The notes beneath the pieces are model-generated. The model had not been told where the DNA came from and made no database searches. It worked only from the letters and a program-made list of their open reading frames with translations. DNA of 64,000 nt, from the NCBI GenBank assembly GCA_025345505.1, contig JANVCC010000018.1:56501656-56565655 (forward strand), in the 5' to 3' direction. Below are positions 38,281 to 51,552 of this stretch, piece after piece. Positions within the stretch are counted from its first letter, which is position 1. Each line of letters begins with the position of its first letter. The DNA comes from Todiramphus chloris collaris (taxonomy: Eukaryota; Chordata; Aves; Coraciiformes; Alcedinidae). The translations under genes and the position numbers were made by a program.

Positions 38281-40720
38281 GCAAGCTTGGTACTGCCACA
38301 AACCTAATTCCTTTCAGCAATGTAAGTGCTTTAATTCCATTCCACAGGCAGCTATGGACACTTTCAAGCTTTGTGAAAATTGATCACAGGATTTTTGCAT
38401 CTTAGAAAATATGTCCATGAATGTCATGATCTTCAAATACTGGGGAAACAGGCCTAGGAATTTTGGGCTTGCTCCGATACTGCCTACACTGCATATGAAT
38501 ATTTTTCTTTCACACATGGGATCAATTCCTTTGCACTAACAAGGATCCACCCACTCCCATTCCTTGTTCCCTGGCTTAGCATCTGCCCCAAAATCCTCAC
38601 ATGTGGTTCCTTGTGTCTCCAAGAACCAGATTTTGCAGAAGATAATCCTGAAGGAGGGGAAGGGAAATATTAGAAACAAGTGCTAAGAGTGGTGTAGAAT
38701 AAAAGTTCTGGTTAATCACCATTCCTGCTGGAGTTTTAACTCTTCTGAACTTCTGAGACTTACTTCAGACTTTTATTTCCCTTACATTTCATGAAAAGTT
38801 ATTGTCCTTTCTTTCCAAAAAAGAATAACTGTCTTCAAGCTCCATTTAAGAGTACCACTTTTGCTATGCTAAGGAAAGTCATCCCCTGTCCACAGCTCAA
38901 GAGGTCCTGGTGTTAATTTTTTATTTTGATGACTGTTTTAATACAAGCATAATGAAAGCCTAAACCAATGACTATTTATCTCTAAAGTTTGCATGTACGT
39001 TCAGTGACGTTTTTATAAAGACTTCAAAATTCTTTTCCTGACATCAGTAATCTGAAGTTGCTTTTTCAAATGAAATGAATCTGCTTGACTCTCAGTAATG
39101 TTGCAGTGTCAGAAGATAGCTGTCCTTTCTTCATAATTTTGCTGGTTTTACTCTATTTTTTAAGACTGCCATATACTTGGATATTCAAAGGTTAGACCTG
39201 CATGCAGCACTCAACATGGATTCATACAGTGGTTTAATGAAGTTTTCATTTTCCTCTCTATTCCTTGTGCCTGAAATGCAGAGTGGACACTTCCGGAAAG
39301 CTGTCTGTGTGCTCACTAATTACTCTGAAGAAACATTTAATATTTGAGCTGTGACCTCCATCCAGAAAAGAAGTTTTGGCTCTTCTTACTAAATAAATCT
39401 TGTCATGTCACTACTAATTCTAGATTTTATTATATTTTCCACAGTTTTGTCTATATGGAAGTGAGACTTCTTGATCTATAATTCCTAAAATCTTCCCTGA
39501 TGGCTTAAAAATGGTGTCACATTTGTTGTTTTCTGTTTTTCTAGGAATGTGATTGATTTTCAGTGACAGATTACATGTAATGTTTACATTGGTACATGCG
39601 TTCCTTCAGAAAGCCCGAGCAAACACTGTCTGATTCTTCTGATTTCCTACTTCTCATTTTATAAATTTTGTTCAAATATGTCTTCTGACACTGCAGTTCA
39701 TCAGACTCAGCCCTCTGTAAAGAAAGGCAGTGAAGGCAACCTCCCTTACTAAGTAAAGATTTAATTCAGGCTTTTTTAATGGCCTTATCTTTCCAGAAAG
39801 CTTCTTTTAGAGCTGAATCTGTTGACTCTACAGAGTCTTTGCCATGCTTCTTATTTCTGATGTGTTTGAAATTTTATTGGTTTTTTTTTTCACTCTTGCC
39901 TCTGTTTCATAAGAATTCTTTGTGTGTTGAACATTCCCATGAAATGGCAGAGTTTATGATAGGTATTCAGTAGAATGCTACTTTTATGACTAGAATAACT
40001 AAAAAAGGACAGAACTTAAAAAAAGAATATGGTAATGCCTTCCTTTTAAACCAGTGGACTGGCTCAATAGTTATTTTAAAAATCAGTGTCAATGCAGTAC
40101 AAAGTATAATACTTCTACTGAGAAACTGCTAAATATATCTGTTCTTCACAAATAAAAAACCACAAGATTTGTTTTCCTCTTGGCTAACAAAATCAAAAGA
40201 TTACAAATATCACTATGTTTCATGCTCCATAAATGAAACTGTTCCTTTCCATATGCACTGCACATTACATTAGTTTTGCAATTCATAGATGAACTTTCCT
40301 CTTTGGCATTAGATCACATATGCACTCAGACACACAAGCAGAAAGCTTGAATATAAATACACAGCTTTGTCCCTTTCCAAGTGCAAATGCTCAAGGCATT
40401 TTCAGCATACATTGCAGTCAGCTCCAAAAGCAAGTGTTTTAGTTCACAGAGCTCAATTTGTCGTGAAATAAAATACTGGAGACTGTCATGGGTGAGTGCT
40501 GTTATGGGAAGCTAATCTGACTTGGGCAGGAGAGAAACTGAATATTAGCTTTTTGGTGAGAGGGAAGAAAGAAAACATACAGCTTATGTTATTCCACTGT
40601 GAGGTCTTCCCCATTAAATCTGTTTTATCACAGATGTACCTCTAGACCAGAAAGATGAACTGCCAGGAACTCTATTTGGAGGCCACATGCAGGCTCCCAG
40701 AACGAGCTGGATCATGGCAG

Positions 40721-40722
<2 letters not shown>
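38281..40722. other. Unique non-coding DNA, no gene seen
   Basis: AT-rich; no exon or classifiable transposon seen. Confidence 0.55.

Positions 40723-40765
<43 letters not shown>
40723..40765. repeat. (AC)21 microsatellite
   Basis: Pure alternating AC over 43 bases. Likely length-variable between individuals. Confidence 0.98.
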
Positions 40766-40767
<2 letters not shown>

Positions 40768-43700
40768 TTTATGAGCCTCTGCCTCTGGTTTTATTGATTT
40801 AGCAGGTTTAGGGCCACTCTGACAATGTTACTGGCTGGAGTTCACATTTCCATCTTGCCTTGTAGCCTATAACCAGGCCTAGACTTACTGACAAAGGAGA
40901 TACCAGGCAGAAGATTAAGTGTTAAATATCAATTTAAGTATCAATCACTCATTGTAGAATGGCTCCCAGAGGATTTGGGATCAATAATAGAAGTAGATAA
41001 AAGCACAGATAAGGGGCTGCATATTTGCTTCCTACCTTTCCTCAGATGATGGAGCTAAAACCATATAACCATTCATTATACCTCTCTGTCCTGCTACAGC
41101 AATGTGGCTCGGCTCACAAGCAAGCATTGGTGTTTCTTAGACATGTTCTCTCCCATGTCAGCTGAGGACATCTGGATTTGGTCCTTTTTATCTCCATAAC
41201 TAAATTGCACACATAACACACACAAAAGAGAAGCCTGGTTACTTGAGTTTTTCTGTTATGTCTTTACTGAAAAGTAGCTCCTGGATTTAATAAGGGCCAA
41301 TGTCTAAATACTCTATCAGTATTATCTCCAGGTACTGCTACAAAGTCAGCTTTCCTATGAAATGGGGTTATTAACCACTTTTGGCATAGAACTCAGTGTT
41401 CTTCTGTTACTATGAAGGACTGATGTGGGTAGATTCAGAAAATGTCAAGTACAATAAGATGTCTTAGCCATAGTGTTTGCATATTTAAATCCAGTTTTCC
41501 AAAAGCAGCTTTCTTTACTTGTGCAATGCCTACATCTCACCAATCTCACTCCCTCTGCCCCCTCTATCATTCCCCATTTCCTTCTCTCTCCCAGACAGCT
41601 ATAAATGAAACACTTCTTTCCTGGTTCAACACAAACCTATTTTCTACCCTGGTCTTTCATATCTCATCCCTCTGAGATAGATGTTTGAACAGGGCTTTTC
41701 TCCATGAACATTCCCTAGACAGGAGTTAGAACTCCAAAGAAAATCAAGAGAGAAAGAGAAATTTTTCATATTATTTTTTTTTTGTTTCTGGAAAAGATTA
41801 TTTTTTCATTACAATTGTCCATCATTGCTTTTACTTTTTGAGACCAACCAATTTGTGGGAAAAGTAGAAATTTTTGTTTGTAAAAGTTAAGAGTTAGGAA
41901 GTTGAAAACAAGCACAAAAGAAGACAGTTAATATTCAACCCGTTATCTATCATAATATATCCAAACATTTTAGTAGACTCCTTGTTGAAGATAAAGTGAG
42001 TCCTAAAAAGATGTACTGTGGTTTCCCTAAGTTTTTCATTTATCCATGCTGAACAATATAACACTGATCTGAACCCAACTTACCAAATGGTGCAGGTCTG
42101 TTTCAAAAGTCTTTTCTTTCCAATATTTATATATATTTCCAGTATTTGTGTTATTTAGAGATTGTATAAATAATTATTTAAGGTTTTCTCCTGCCTCATT
42201 GATAGAAGCTGTTTACATTACAGGGCCATGAACCAATTTCTGTGGCCCGGGATGACTCTTGCTATTTCACTGAAGTAAATTTTACTATCCACTTCAGCAG
42301 GTTCACAGGAATTCAGACCTGGGGAAATTAGTTTGTTTTACCTATGCTATAATATAGTAATGAATATGAAAATCAATTAAAAGGTCACTTTTACATTTGG
42401 AATTAATCTATGAAGAGTGATCTTTTCAAAATTAATGACATAATAATAGATTCATGCACTATGGGAAGAAGAGGCTTAGGGGAAGGAAGTCTATGATAAG
42501 TAGCCACATCAAGAACTTAGAAGTCATGACTGAAACTTGTAAGCCTCATTTCTACATTTATGTTAACGGGTAATGAACACGCCTCATTCTTCAGAACAAA
42601 ATCACTTCATTGGGGTCTTGGGGAAGAATGAATAACATTTTAACTCCCCGATCATGTTAACTTGTCTTGCAAATTTCTAGCAACTATTTAAGGGCAATGT
42701 ATTCTACACAGATGAAACCTACAGTTGTTTCCATTGTCAAAAAGATATCAATGCATAAATGCTGATCAATTATATAGCATTTCTGTCATTCTGGGTAGCT
42801 ATATAGTTTATCCCTGCGAAACACCAGCTTTTCCTGAGTGACCTGTAGACCTCATCTCCTCTGCATTGCCTCCTGCTTTGAAATTTCACTTGAGGGTCTA
42901 TTACACAGTTAATTAGTGCATTCAACTTGACCCGTATGTTTTATTTGCTGTAGCGTCTCAATCAAAATGTTCCACAGTACTAATCAAATATCCCACCATG
43001 GAAATTATTTTAACCCTCTTACCTTTATCGAAAAACCTATAACCTTATTTTTAAAAGTAGTTTGCCATAGGCTTATGGGAAAAGGCTATGTAAATAAAAA
43101 TTTTTTGGACAGAACCTTCTTTTAATCAAGTCTAGTACTGGTCACATCATTTTGCTAGGCCTGGAGATAGTTTGCCAGGTCTGCAGATTGTCACCTTGTT
43201 TACTCTTCAGAGCAAGCCCATCAGATGGCACTGTTGCACATAGTCTTGTAAGTTCTCTCTTGGCCATGTGATCAAATTTTTATTGCTGTAAGAAAAAAGT
43301 TTTGTTGAGTCTTTTTTTCCCCCCAGACCTATGCTTTCTATGGAATCCATGAGAAGCAGTCACTGCTTTTTTTGGGGAGGGACTTTCTGACATAGAAAGA
43401 CTTTAACCAGGTAGAGCTATCTGACCTTGAGAATCAGGCACAGGCATTTGAACAGTGGTCCTTGAAAGCAGAAAGAAATGCCTGAGTGGTTTGTAGGTGT
43501 ATTATAAAACAAGTTGCATTAAAGACAGTACTGGTGTACCATTGATAACAATGGCATGGCTGCAGAGCCATGGTGAGAAGAAAGTAATTTTCTGTTTTCT
43601 CACTTCCTCCTCTTGCCTGCCATGCCAGGGACCTCATCCACACCTTTCCCACTTGTCAGCTTGTTCTCTCCTGCTTCTGGGGATACAGGGTTTTATTTCA

Positions 43701-44328
43701 GGGATAAACATGGAATACTGAAGAAAAAATTGTGGGAGGGAAAAATCAAGGTTCATCTCAGGAAATGGTGTGACTTGTTCTACATGGCTTCAGCACTTCC
43801 CTTGTCTGCCTTACACCAACTGGCATCACATATACATTCATTTTGTATGTGTTCTTTATGCTTGCTTTGTTGCTTAAGGAAAGAGGCATTAAAAGTTGAT
43901 TTAAAAGTGCTGTATTATCCACTGAGAGATCCATGTACTGCAGTAGAAATACCCTTAACAGCAAAAACCAAAATTCAAACAAACCAGACAAGTGAACATC
44001 TGTATCATTGTCTATGCTGCTCAAGAATTTTATTTTGTGAGAAATCCATCAGAAAGTTAATAAACAGTCATTTTGACCAAGGCAGTCCTATCACCTGGTA
44101 GCAACATCTCCTGCTTAGGATACCTGTTCTTGGGTTCTTTGTCCCATGAAAGTAAACATGCTCAAATCATAACTAACAAAGATTTCACATGTCCTACAAA
44201 TTGAGTTCCTTTCCTAATATAGTGCCACATCATTATGGTTATAATAGAACATTCTTTGTAGGAGATATTCAGCATCTGGAGAAAAAGCCCAATCATGCAA
44301 GATCCTAAAATAAAACTGAGGAAATGAT

Positions 44329-44351
44329 ATATGTGTGTGTGTATGTGTGTG
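44329..44351. repeat. Short (TG)n tract
   Basis: 'tatatgtgtgtgtgtatgtgtgtg', an impure TG/TA dinucleotide run. Confidence 0.85.
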
Positions 44352-44765
44352 CACTGTGAGGACATAGATCATTTTTAGCCTGAAAGTTGCATTTTAAAAT
44401 ATCCATTATTTATTAATCCAATCACAAAGTCAGTGATTTACTTCTCTGTTATATCTATTCCTGGGAAAAATGCCGTGCTAGCCAGAGAAAGCACAAGAAA
44501 TAACTCATACAGAAATGATTTATCCAGTCGTTGGAGTCTCCAATATTCTTTAAGTGAAGCCCCCCAACTAATTTTGATGATGAATGACAGAGAAATTAAA
44601 GTCTCAAATACTGGGCCAGGCCTTCACCAAGCAGAGTCTATGTAATTATATGAATATAAACTGGTAAAGAGCTGATTTGCAGAATATATGACATATATCC
44701 AAAACTGGTTTAATTGAGTGCAATGGGTCAGACAGTAATATTAGCATGGTTTTTGATAAAACACA

Positions 44766-44875
44766 AGTCAGAGTCCTAGTTCCACTGACTTTAGCCTCCC
44801 TTTAACCATCACCTTCATCCATTTGTTCAGCTGAATCAACTCTGGTTTACACCAGTGTGGCAGGAAGAACAGGTC
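44766..44875. repeat. Possible old amniote interspersed repeat
   Basis: 'ctctggtttacaccagtgtgg' followed by 'caggaagaacagg', preceded by 'ttccactgactttag', resembles a phrase pair (a 'ccattgacttcaatgg'-type block and a 'gatttacaccagtgta' block) found in old reptile and bird repeats. Diverged; family not assigned. Confidence 0.35.
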
Positions 44876-45725
44876 CCTTGCTGTGGCCAGACACTTCAAC
44901 AGTGAACTCAGTAATGGATCACAATTATTCTTATGCAAGAAAACATTTATAAACTATTTGTGATCCATTTGTTTTGTCTGATATCTTGAATTTCAGTTAA
45001 TTCCATTCTCCTTTGTGAAATACTCATTGATCAGGAAGAGAAGTTTGAACTTTAATCCTGCAGCTACCCAGTTCTGCACGGGAATTGAACTACTTGTAGC
45101 TCGAGGAGAATGACTTGCTGTAACTAATTCCTTTTTCTTGATCCGTGAGTTTAGCAAAAATCTTTCCACGTTGCCACTTTTACAAAGCAGTGTAGATTAT
45201 CTTTTTTAATGATGCTTTCTTTGAAATAGAACAAGGATATGAAAAGTTCTCTTGGAAATGAGAATGTATCCTGCTGTGTACCCTGGGAGGAAGGAAGAAC
45301 ACCAGGGTGACTAACAGAAATTTTGTGACCTAATGTAAAGGTACAGGCTTTCTGCTAAAGGGGACAGAGGAAGGGGCTTTTTTTTGTTTCAATATGTGGT
45401 CTATTAGAAAAGGTTGGTCACAGTCTCACGGTAAACCTGTATTGCCCTCTTCCCACTACCCTGCTCCCACCCCCTGATCTCAACAGTGAATGCAGCAAAT
45501 GACCCACTGCACAGATGTTAGTCTCTCAGATGGGCCCCACAAGGGTGTGAGCTCTGCACAGGGCAGGCACAATGTAGCTGTCTCATAGGGTTCAGCTGAG
45601 AACAGGGTATCCCGGCCCCAGTACCAATCATTTTAAACTGACTGTGACCTGAAGATAGGAGATGCTCATTAGAGGCCTTAGTAGCCTAATATCATCAGTA
45701 GATTGAACAAAGCTGTTCTAGTCTT

Positions 45726-46155
45726 CGCCAGCACAAACATTAATAAAAGGGACCATGTCAATAAAAGTTTCCAAGATGAACCCATAGAATGAGGCACTTA
45801 TAGACTATTATAAACAATTTGCCCCTTGGTAGTTGTCCGTTATCAGGCCCAGTCAAAGCCTTGATAAGCCTTGCCTCTTTAGGAATCATTAATTTCCTTC
45901 GAAACTTAAACAGCTGTCACTTGTGATATTCTTCAGGTGTACATGTGGGAAAGATTAGCTCGTGTTTATAATCCAATCTGTTCATTAAGCGCCTGCTCAT
46001 GTGGAACCTCCTTCGCAGGCTGAGAGTCCGGCTTGCAAATCTCCCACAGATAATTGGAGGCAGCAATGAATTATGCGAATGAGCTGTCGACAACAGGGAT
46101 TGTGAGGCCTTTACTAATATCAGCTAGGCTTAGTACAATGTTTAATGATTTCTCG
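45726..46155. promoter_or_regulatory. Candidate conserved non-coding element / enhancer
   Basis: This stretch stands out from its CpG-poor neighbours: I count ten CpGs between 45726 and 46155 (including 'ttcgaaa' at 45898-45904, 'gtcgac' at 46086-46091 and 'ctcgcaaat' near 46153). It also carries 'cattaattt' (45888-45896), an E-box-like 'cagctg' (45911-45916), 'agataatt' (46048-46055), the octamer-like 'atgcgaat' (46073-46080) and 'ttaatgatt' near 46142. It has no repeat structure and only short open frames. Retained CpGs, balanced composition and clustered homeodomain/POU/E-box-type words are typical of vertebrate conserved enhancers. That it is conserved is an inference; no target gene is in the window. 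Confidence 0.4.
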
Positions 46156-46289
46156 CAAATGGGATTCAGCCTTTCTGGGCACATGTGCTTAGTCCTTATC
46201 AACAAGGAGAGCCAGGTTGATGGCTTGTGCTTCCTGCTTGGGCCAGCTGTCCTTCTAGCTTGCTCTTGTTGTCTGACATGAGATCTTCC

Positions 46290-46945
46290 TATAATACAGT
46301 GAAATGCCTCATACTGGTAATAGGGCCATGTGAGGTAACTGTCAGTGCCTCAGGGACTGATAGGTCTTAATAGCCCCAACCAGCCTCACTTGGGACACTC
46401 AACCACAATTCTTCTGCCCAGGGGTTCTCTATAAGGTCAGGAAAGGGCACCTGGTTCTGTCCTGAGCTATGTTGTAGGTGCACCTGCCTCCCCAATGGAC
46501 TTTGGACATACTCTGTGGTTAGCTTGTATGGACCTGTCAGTCACATGTTGTAGCTTATTTCCAGCCCTGTCTCCAGCTCCATCTTCTTTTCTCCTGACTG
46601 GAGCCTCTGGGTGGACCCTTGCCCTGGTTTGTTACTTGTGTTAGGGGATGCTGATAGTCCTTGCTACAGACCCTAGCTCTGCTTTCTGTGCTCAGCCCTT
46701 ATGGGGCAGTGCATTGTTGGTGGGAGTAATGCCTGTGGTGGGGTCACCTTTGACTGCTGACTTGTCCTCCTTCATGGGCCAATTCTGTTCTTGCTGCTCC
46801 AACTGTAACCGTCTGAGAGGTATGAGCTCCAGGGCCTTGTTGGTGCTGCTTCACTGTGTGCTTTCTTTGTGTCTCCTGGGTCACGTTCCAGTATTGAAGA
46901 TGTTTCTGAAGCTCCTAGTTTGGTGGCAGTGAAGGGGACAGGTGT
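46290..46945. repeat. GC-richer block, possible unclassified interspersed repeat
   Basis: A sharp rise in G+C with long, phrase-like sequence ('gcctcagggactgatagg', 'cacctgcctccccaatgg', 'gactggagcctctgggtgg') over about 650 bases, between AT-rich flanks. The texture suggests an inserted repeat such as an old solo LTR, but I see no clear TG...CA ends, target duplication or polyadenylation signal. The + strand frame at 46648-46932 (94 codons) is Leu/Cys/Ser-rich and unlike known proteins. Confidence 0.3.
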
Positions 46946-48039
46946 CACTGGGTAACAGTGTTTTCTAAGACAGTGCCACAGCTCAAGAAGTGAGGGGCTT
47001 GCACAACCATGTCCTTAAGAACAGGAGTACTTTTAAACCCCTACTTATTTCACATTGAATAATTCCACTCAGGCAGCAAGATCAGTCATTGTCACCATAC
47101 GTGGCATATGAGCATTTAGCATGAACTATGTGTTTCAAATGGCTCATGGTTTTGCTAAAGTACAATGTCTCTCACTGAAGCTACTGGGAGTTTAAGTTGT
47201 TAAATGCCTTGCAGATGATGCTTAGCGTTTAAATAAAAAGTAATTTTCTTAGTTTACTTCTTCACTCAAAAAGGTAATGTTAATTTTTTCACTCCCCAAC
47301 CCTTATGCTTTCTTGAAGTTCCTAACACTCAGCTTGATTACAATTCTCTCCATTTTCCTTCTCTTTCACTGCTTATCTTTAAACCGTTGCTTTACAATGA
47401 AAAGAGAGAGACTGTATCTCATTTCAGGGTCCACCCAAGCCTGGTTTAGGCAGACTGCAAGGACTGCTGGGCCTTCAGCCAAGATCTCTCATCCAGGCCA
47501 GGGTGGAAGGTTTGGGTTTTGAGAGAGAATTTTTGAAGGGATGGGTGGAGGTGAATGTCAATGCTTCTAAAAGTCATGATCTGGCTTTGAAGTAGTTTTC
47601 TGGAGATAAACAGATTCTGCATATACCACACACTGATTCTGGAATTTGTGCTACTGCCTGACCTGCTTGACTAAGAAAGGTGGATATTTGATTTTTCAGA
47701 TGGGCTCCATTCTTACAGCTGAATTCTGTTCTGACCGATCATATAGATCAGCAGAATAAGTCAGTGCAAATTCTGAAGGTGTGCCAAGTATCAGATTGGC
47801 TCAGCAATGCTCAGTTTGAACTATTTTATTATTTTCTATGACGTTAATTTATTGTGATCAATAGGTTTACCACTGGAACATGAAATAGTGGACTCTGGGG
47901 TATATCTTTCAAGAGCAGCATAGGTTCACTATGTCTTTACTGATTCATTTCAAACAATGGTTAGATATTTATGTTTCAGGGCAAGTACAGGATTTGACTG
48001 AAGAACAAATGAGTGAATAAGACAGGCAGTATATTGGAC
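46946..48039. other. Unique non-coding DNA, no gene seen
   Basis: No exon or classifiable repeat seen. Confidence 0.5.
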
Positions 48040-48460
48040 TACATTATAAGGAGCACAGCTAGTTGATCAAGGGAAGTTATAACTACCCTTTACTTGGTGC
48101 TTGGGAGGCCACACCTGGGATACATAGTCTAGTTTTGGCCCCAGTTCAAGAGGGAGAAACTGGAGAGGGACTAGAGGGCCTACCAGACTGGTTGGGAGCC
48201 CAGAACACATCACCTTTGAGGAGGGGCTGAGGGAGCTGGCCTTGTTTCTTCCTGGCAAAGAGAAGCCTAAAGGGTGGTCTAATAGCAGTAGAAGCAAAGT
48301 TACAAAGATGACAGACTTTTATCTTTTGTGGCAAAGTACATAAAAAGGGTCAATGGACACAAAATGTGGCTTGGGAGAATCTTGGGAAAAACCTTTTGAG
48401 TAGGAGGGTAGAATAGGGGAACCAGGTAGTGTGCTATGGGGGCCAGACTCAATGTGAGTT
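48040..48460 (+). mobile_element. CR1 LINE fragment, ORF2 C-terminal region, no 3' end
   Basis: It begins with the CR1 phrase 'gctagttgatcaagggaagt' (48058-48077) and continues through 'ggccacacctgggatac' and 'gttttggcccc' to 'gaggaggggctgagggagct' (48218-48237), which reads EEGLREL in frame, a conserved ORF2 C-terminal motif. It then follows 'gagaagcctaaaggg' and 'caatggacacaaa'. Stops and indels break all frames. Unlike the other two copies it lacks the 3' octamer terminus, so it is cut at both ends, and its higher divergence suggests an older insertion. Confidence 0.88.
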
Positions 48461-51400
48461 ACTTTTCTTGAATACACACTCAAAGTACAATCTGATAGTG
48501 TCAGAATACAGCTGATATAAACTGTCTGGGTAGTATTAGCTCTGTAATAACCTGAAGAAATTAAAATTTATATTTATTTAAATCATCCTGCAAATATTGA
48601 AACAGTATATTTTGGAGTTTGTTTAAAAAACAGGCTCACACCTTGTTTTCTCTCCCTACATATATCAAATTATGCTCAGTTTTTAAGAACATAATTTATA
48701 AAGGAAGCCACTCTTCATAAGAGGACATAAAATGTAATCTACATGTGTCACCACTATGGAACTCTTATCTGATTCTTCTCCCAGGTGTACTTTACAGTCA
48801 CAGATATACCACAAGCTGCTTCTGCTGAATTTTCCTGTAGCTTCTTAAACATAAAAGAAATAATCCAAGCAGTTTTACCTAGTCTTCAGCAATTAATATT
48901 ATCTTGCTAATTTCAATTTTAAGGTGCCCATCTCCCTTTAAAATGTACTACTTCAATTACTACTAATGTTAATTACAGTATACATCTGCTCAGTTTCTGA
49001 AGCTGTAGACTTGGAAAACTGTTTCTGGTGAGAAGATCTCCAGAGCCTGCAGCTATATTGCTATACTGTTCATATAACACAAAACACAGATCTTTATCAT
49101 ATACACTGGTGTGATATTGCATTACCTATTGGAAATTACCTGATTAAAAAAAAAATTGAAATGATTGCTCAGAGTAGCCAGGAAGGAGCGTGAGGATGGC
49201 CACTGCATTTGCACAAAGCAATTAATGCCGAATATGAACACCTAGGAGGCTGAGCCCTATTACTCTTTTTAACTGTGTGCAAGTGGGTGGTCCGCTTTTC
49301 CTCTGCCACTAGAAAACAGTATCTTGCAAGAAAAGTAGCTTGTAACAAATTGTCTTAAAAAACCAGTTGCATCCCAAGACTACTAACTTTGCCTTTGACA
49401 GAAGGGGTTTTAGAAGAAAGCTTATCTTAAGACATGTTTACTTTAACAATAATAAACAATTTATAAGAACAAATTGGGTGAAAGAGGACCTAACCGCTTC
49501 TCCTCATATGCTGATCTTATCAGTGCATCCTCACTTAATGGCAATGTCTCTTAACACTATGCTGCAGTTACTGACATCTTTGAGGCTCTGGGAAAAGTCT
49601 CAATCCCAGCTGGAATTCAGAGCTACATGAGCCTCTCTTTTGGTCTTTACTGAAGACAAGTAATTAATCTTGTGAATGAAAGGAGGAGAAAAACACTACC
49701 TGACCACTTTTCTTTTACAGTGATTAGTAAGTAGTTCGAAAGGGCACTAGATATTGAAAGCTTCAGCCAATCCTAGTATTTCAATGACTCAGTTGCATTA
49801 CACTGACAGTTGACTGTTGAAAAATAGACATTATTTCATAGCCTGCACACACTGGAGAAAAGTAATAATATAGCCGCAGCATGCTACATGCCCAGGCTCA
49901 GTGTTCATAGGGCCCATGTCTCCTTCCCTTCCTCTCACATGAGGGGCAGTTCTGCATAACACCAACTTATCACAGGGTATGAGGAACTGTATTGGCAGAA
50001 ATTAGTTCCTGGAAACTGGTCAGGAAGTGGAGTTGAGGCTCCATGTCCTACCAGCAATGTGACAAGGTGAAGGACATTCAGCTTCTTCTGTTTCTTTTAA
50101 CAGAAAGCTCACATGGGAGTCAGGGGCTGACCCATCTTTTCCCCTTCTGGTAAAATCATGCCCATGTCTTCTACCTCACCTGCAGAATCAGACTCATCCA
50201 GGCCATGTTAATCTCATGCTCTTTTCTGTCCTTTGGCAGGGCCTTTAGATGAAAGGCTACTGCCAGCACTAGCCCAGTTTTTGGGAGCAGGTGGCCATGC
50301 AATGCTACATGCTGACCTCAGCACTCTGCATGTGTTGGAAGCAGGCTGTAATAGCCTGCAGCTGTAGACAGACATCCTGATCTCTGGATCAGGGTAGAGC
50401 ATAAGTGAGAACGTGCCTCACAGCTGATGCCCTAAAGTAGATGTGTAGTCACTTAGGGAGCTTTAAGACCATGAAAAGTCTTAATAGAGGTGCCCACTAA
50501 ATTTTAGATGCCTTCATGATAAGGCAGTGCTGGATAACAGCTTTCTTCATTGCTTATCTTGGACCTAAGTTTTGTCTGCATTGCATCCATCTTGGATGCT
50601 CTCAATACTTCTCAAAAAATTGGAAGCAATTTTTTTTTTGTGGTATAACTGAGTTATATTTTGATACATTCAGCATTAGCATTTTAATGAAGTTTTGGAA
50701 TTCTGTTTCCAAGATGAAGTTTGAAATTTTGATATATTTTCAGTTCCTCCCTTTCCTTGGCAATCCCCTGTTAACATTAGATTTAAGTATTTGCCTTTCT
50801 GAATTGTAGCCTAAATGGTTTCAGCTGTTGAATCATCCCAGGCTAATCAGGATGAATTATGGTATCTGATATTTGAATAGACTTAGCTCTCTCTTCACTT
50901 AGCTTTGTAAATCACTTTTCCTATGTCTATACAACCTTTGACATGAAACCATGGTCATGGCATGCTCCCTGACACAGCTGCCTCCCAGGTGGCTCATGGG
51001 TAGCTTGTCTGGGCAAAACAGATAGTGATATCAAGGCTGTGGGATGCCACCTGTTGGGACAATCTGCAAGATCACCTGGGGCCAACCTTGCAGACTGACT
51101 GCCTGTCTGTGGAAACTGTGAAACTGGTGCTGCAATTTGCCACAGGTTGTCCAGTGACAGCAACTCGGGTCACCCAAGAGTCCAGACCATCTGAAACACC
51201 CATATAGATGAGTCAGGTTCAAGGTCAAGCTGAGAAGTTAAGCCAGCTAGCAATGGTCAGGCACAGCTGAAAATGTCGCTCAGGCAAAAATCAAGGGTGA
51301 GGGTCTGAGACTAAAAGTAGCTCCCAAAGATAGAAGGGTAGAAATCTGCTTCTCACAGCTCTCTGTCTCAAGGCCATACAGTTGTTTCAAAATCTGGCCC

Positions 51401-51552
51401 TAAGACCAGGTTACGAGGTTCTGGCAAAGGAGCAGGGGGAAGGAGGTTGCCTGCAGGGCTCTGACAAGCAGTGTAGCCTTGCCCTTGGAGACAGATGGAC
51501 ATAAGTTGTTGTACAACATGGCTCTCCCATTCTGAAAACAGGTTTGTTGATG
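48461..51552. other. Mostly unique non-coding DNA, GC-richer 50930-51520
   Basis: No exon recognised. 49165-49290 has three CpGs with 'gcatttgcacaaagcaatta', a weak conservation candidate. 50930-51520 is GC-richer and ends where the next CR1 begins; it may include an unclassified older repeat, but I see no ends or coding remnant. Confidence 0.45.

Larger units (their letters stand above)
40766..45725. other. Mostly unique non-coding DNA
   Basis: No exon recognised, including under the overlapping frames at 43434-44101 (up to 162 codons). 42880-42990 holds 'ttaattag' (42909-42916) and two CpGs, a weak conservation candidate. Two listed repeats fall inside this block. Confidence 0.5.

Noticed and set aside
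37823-38405. Long open frames of 145-179 codons across the N run on both strands
   Set aside because: They exist only because N was read as open; flanks are GGAA/GAAA repeats encoding Lys/Glu/Gly/Arg or Phe/Leu/Ser runs.
43613-44101. 162-codon + frame overlapping a minus-strand frame
   Set aside because: No domain; low-complexity Leu/Cys/Ser content and stops in all sensible extensions.
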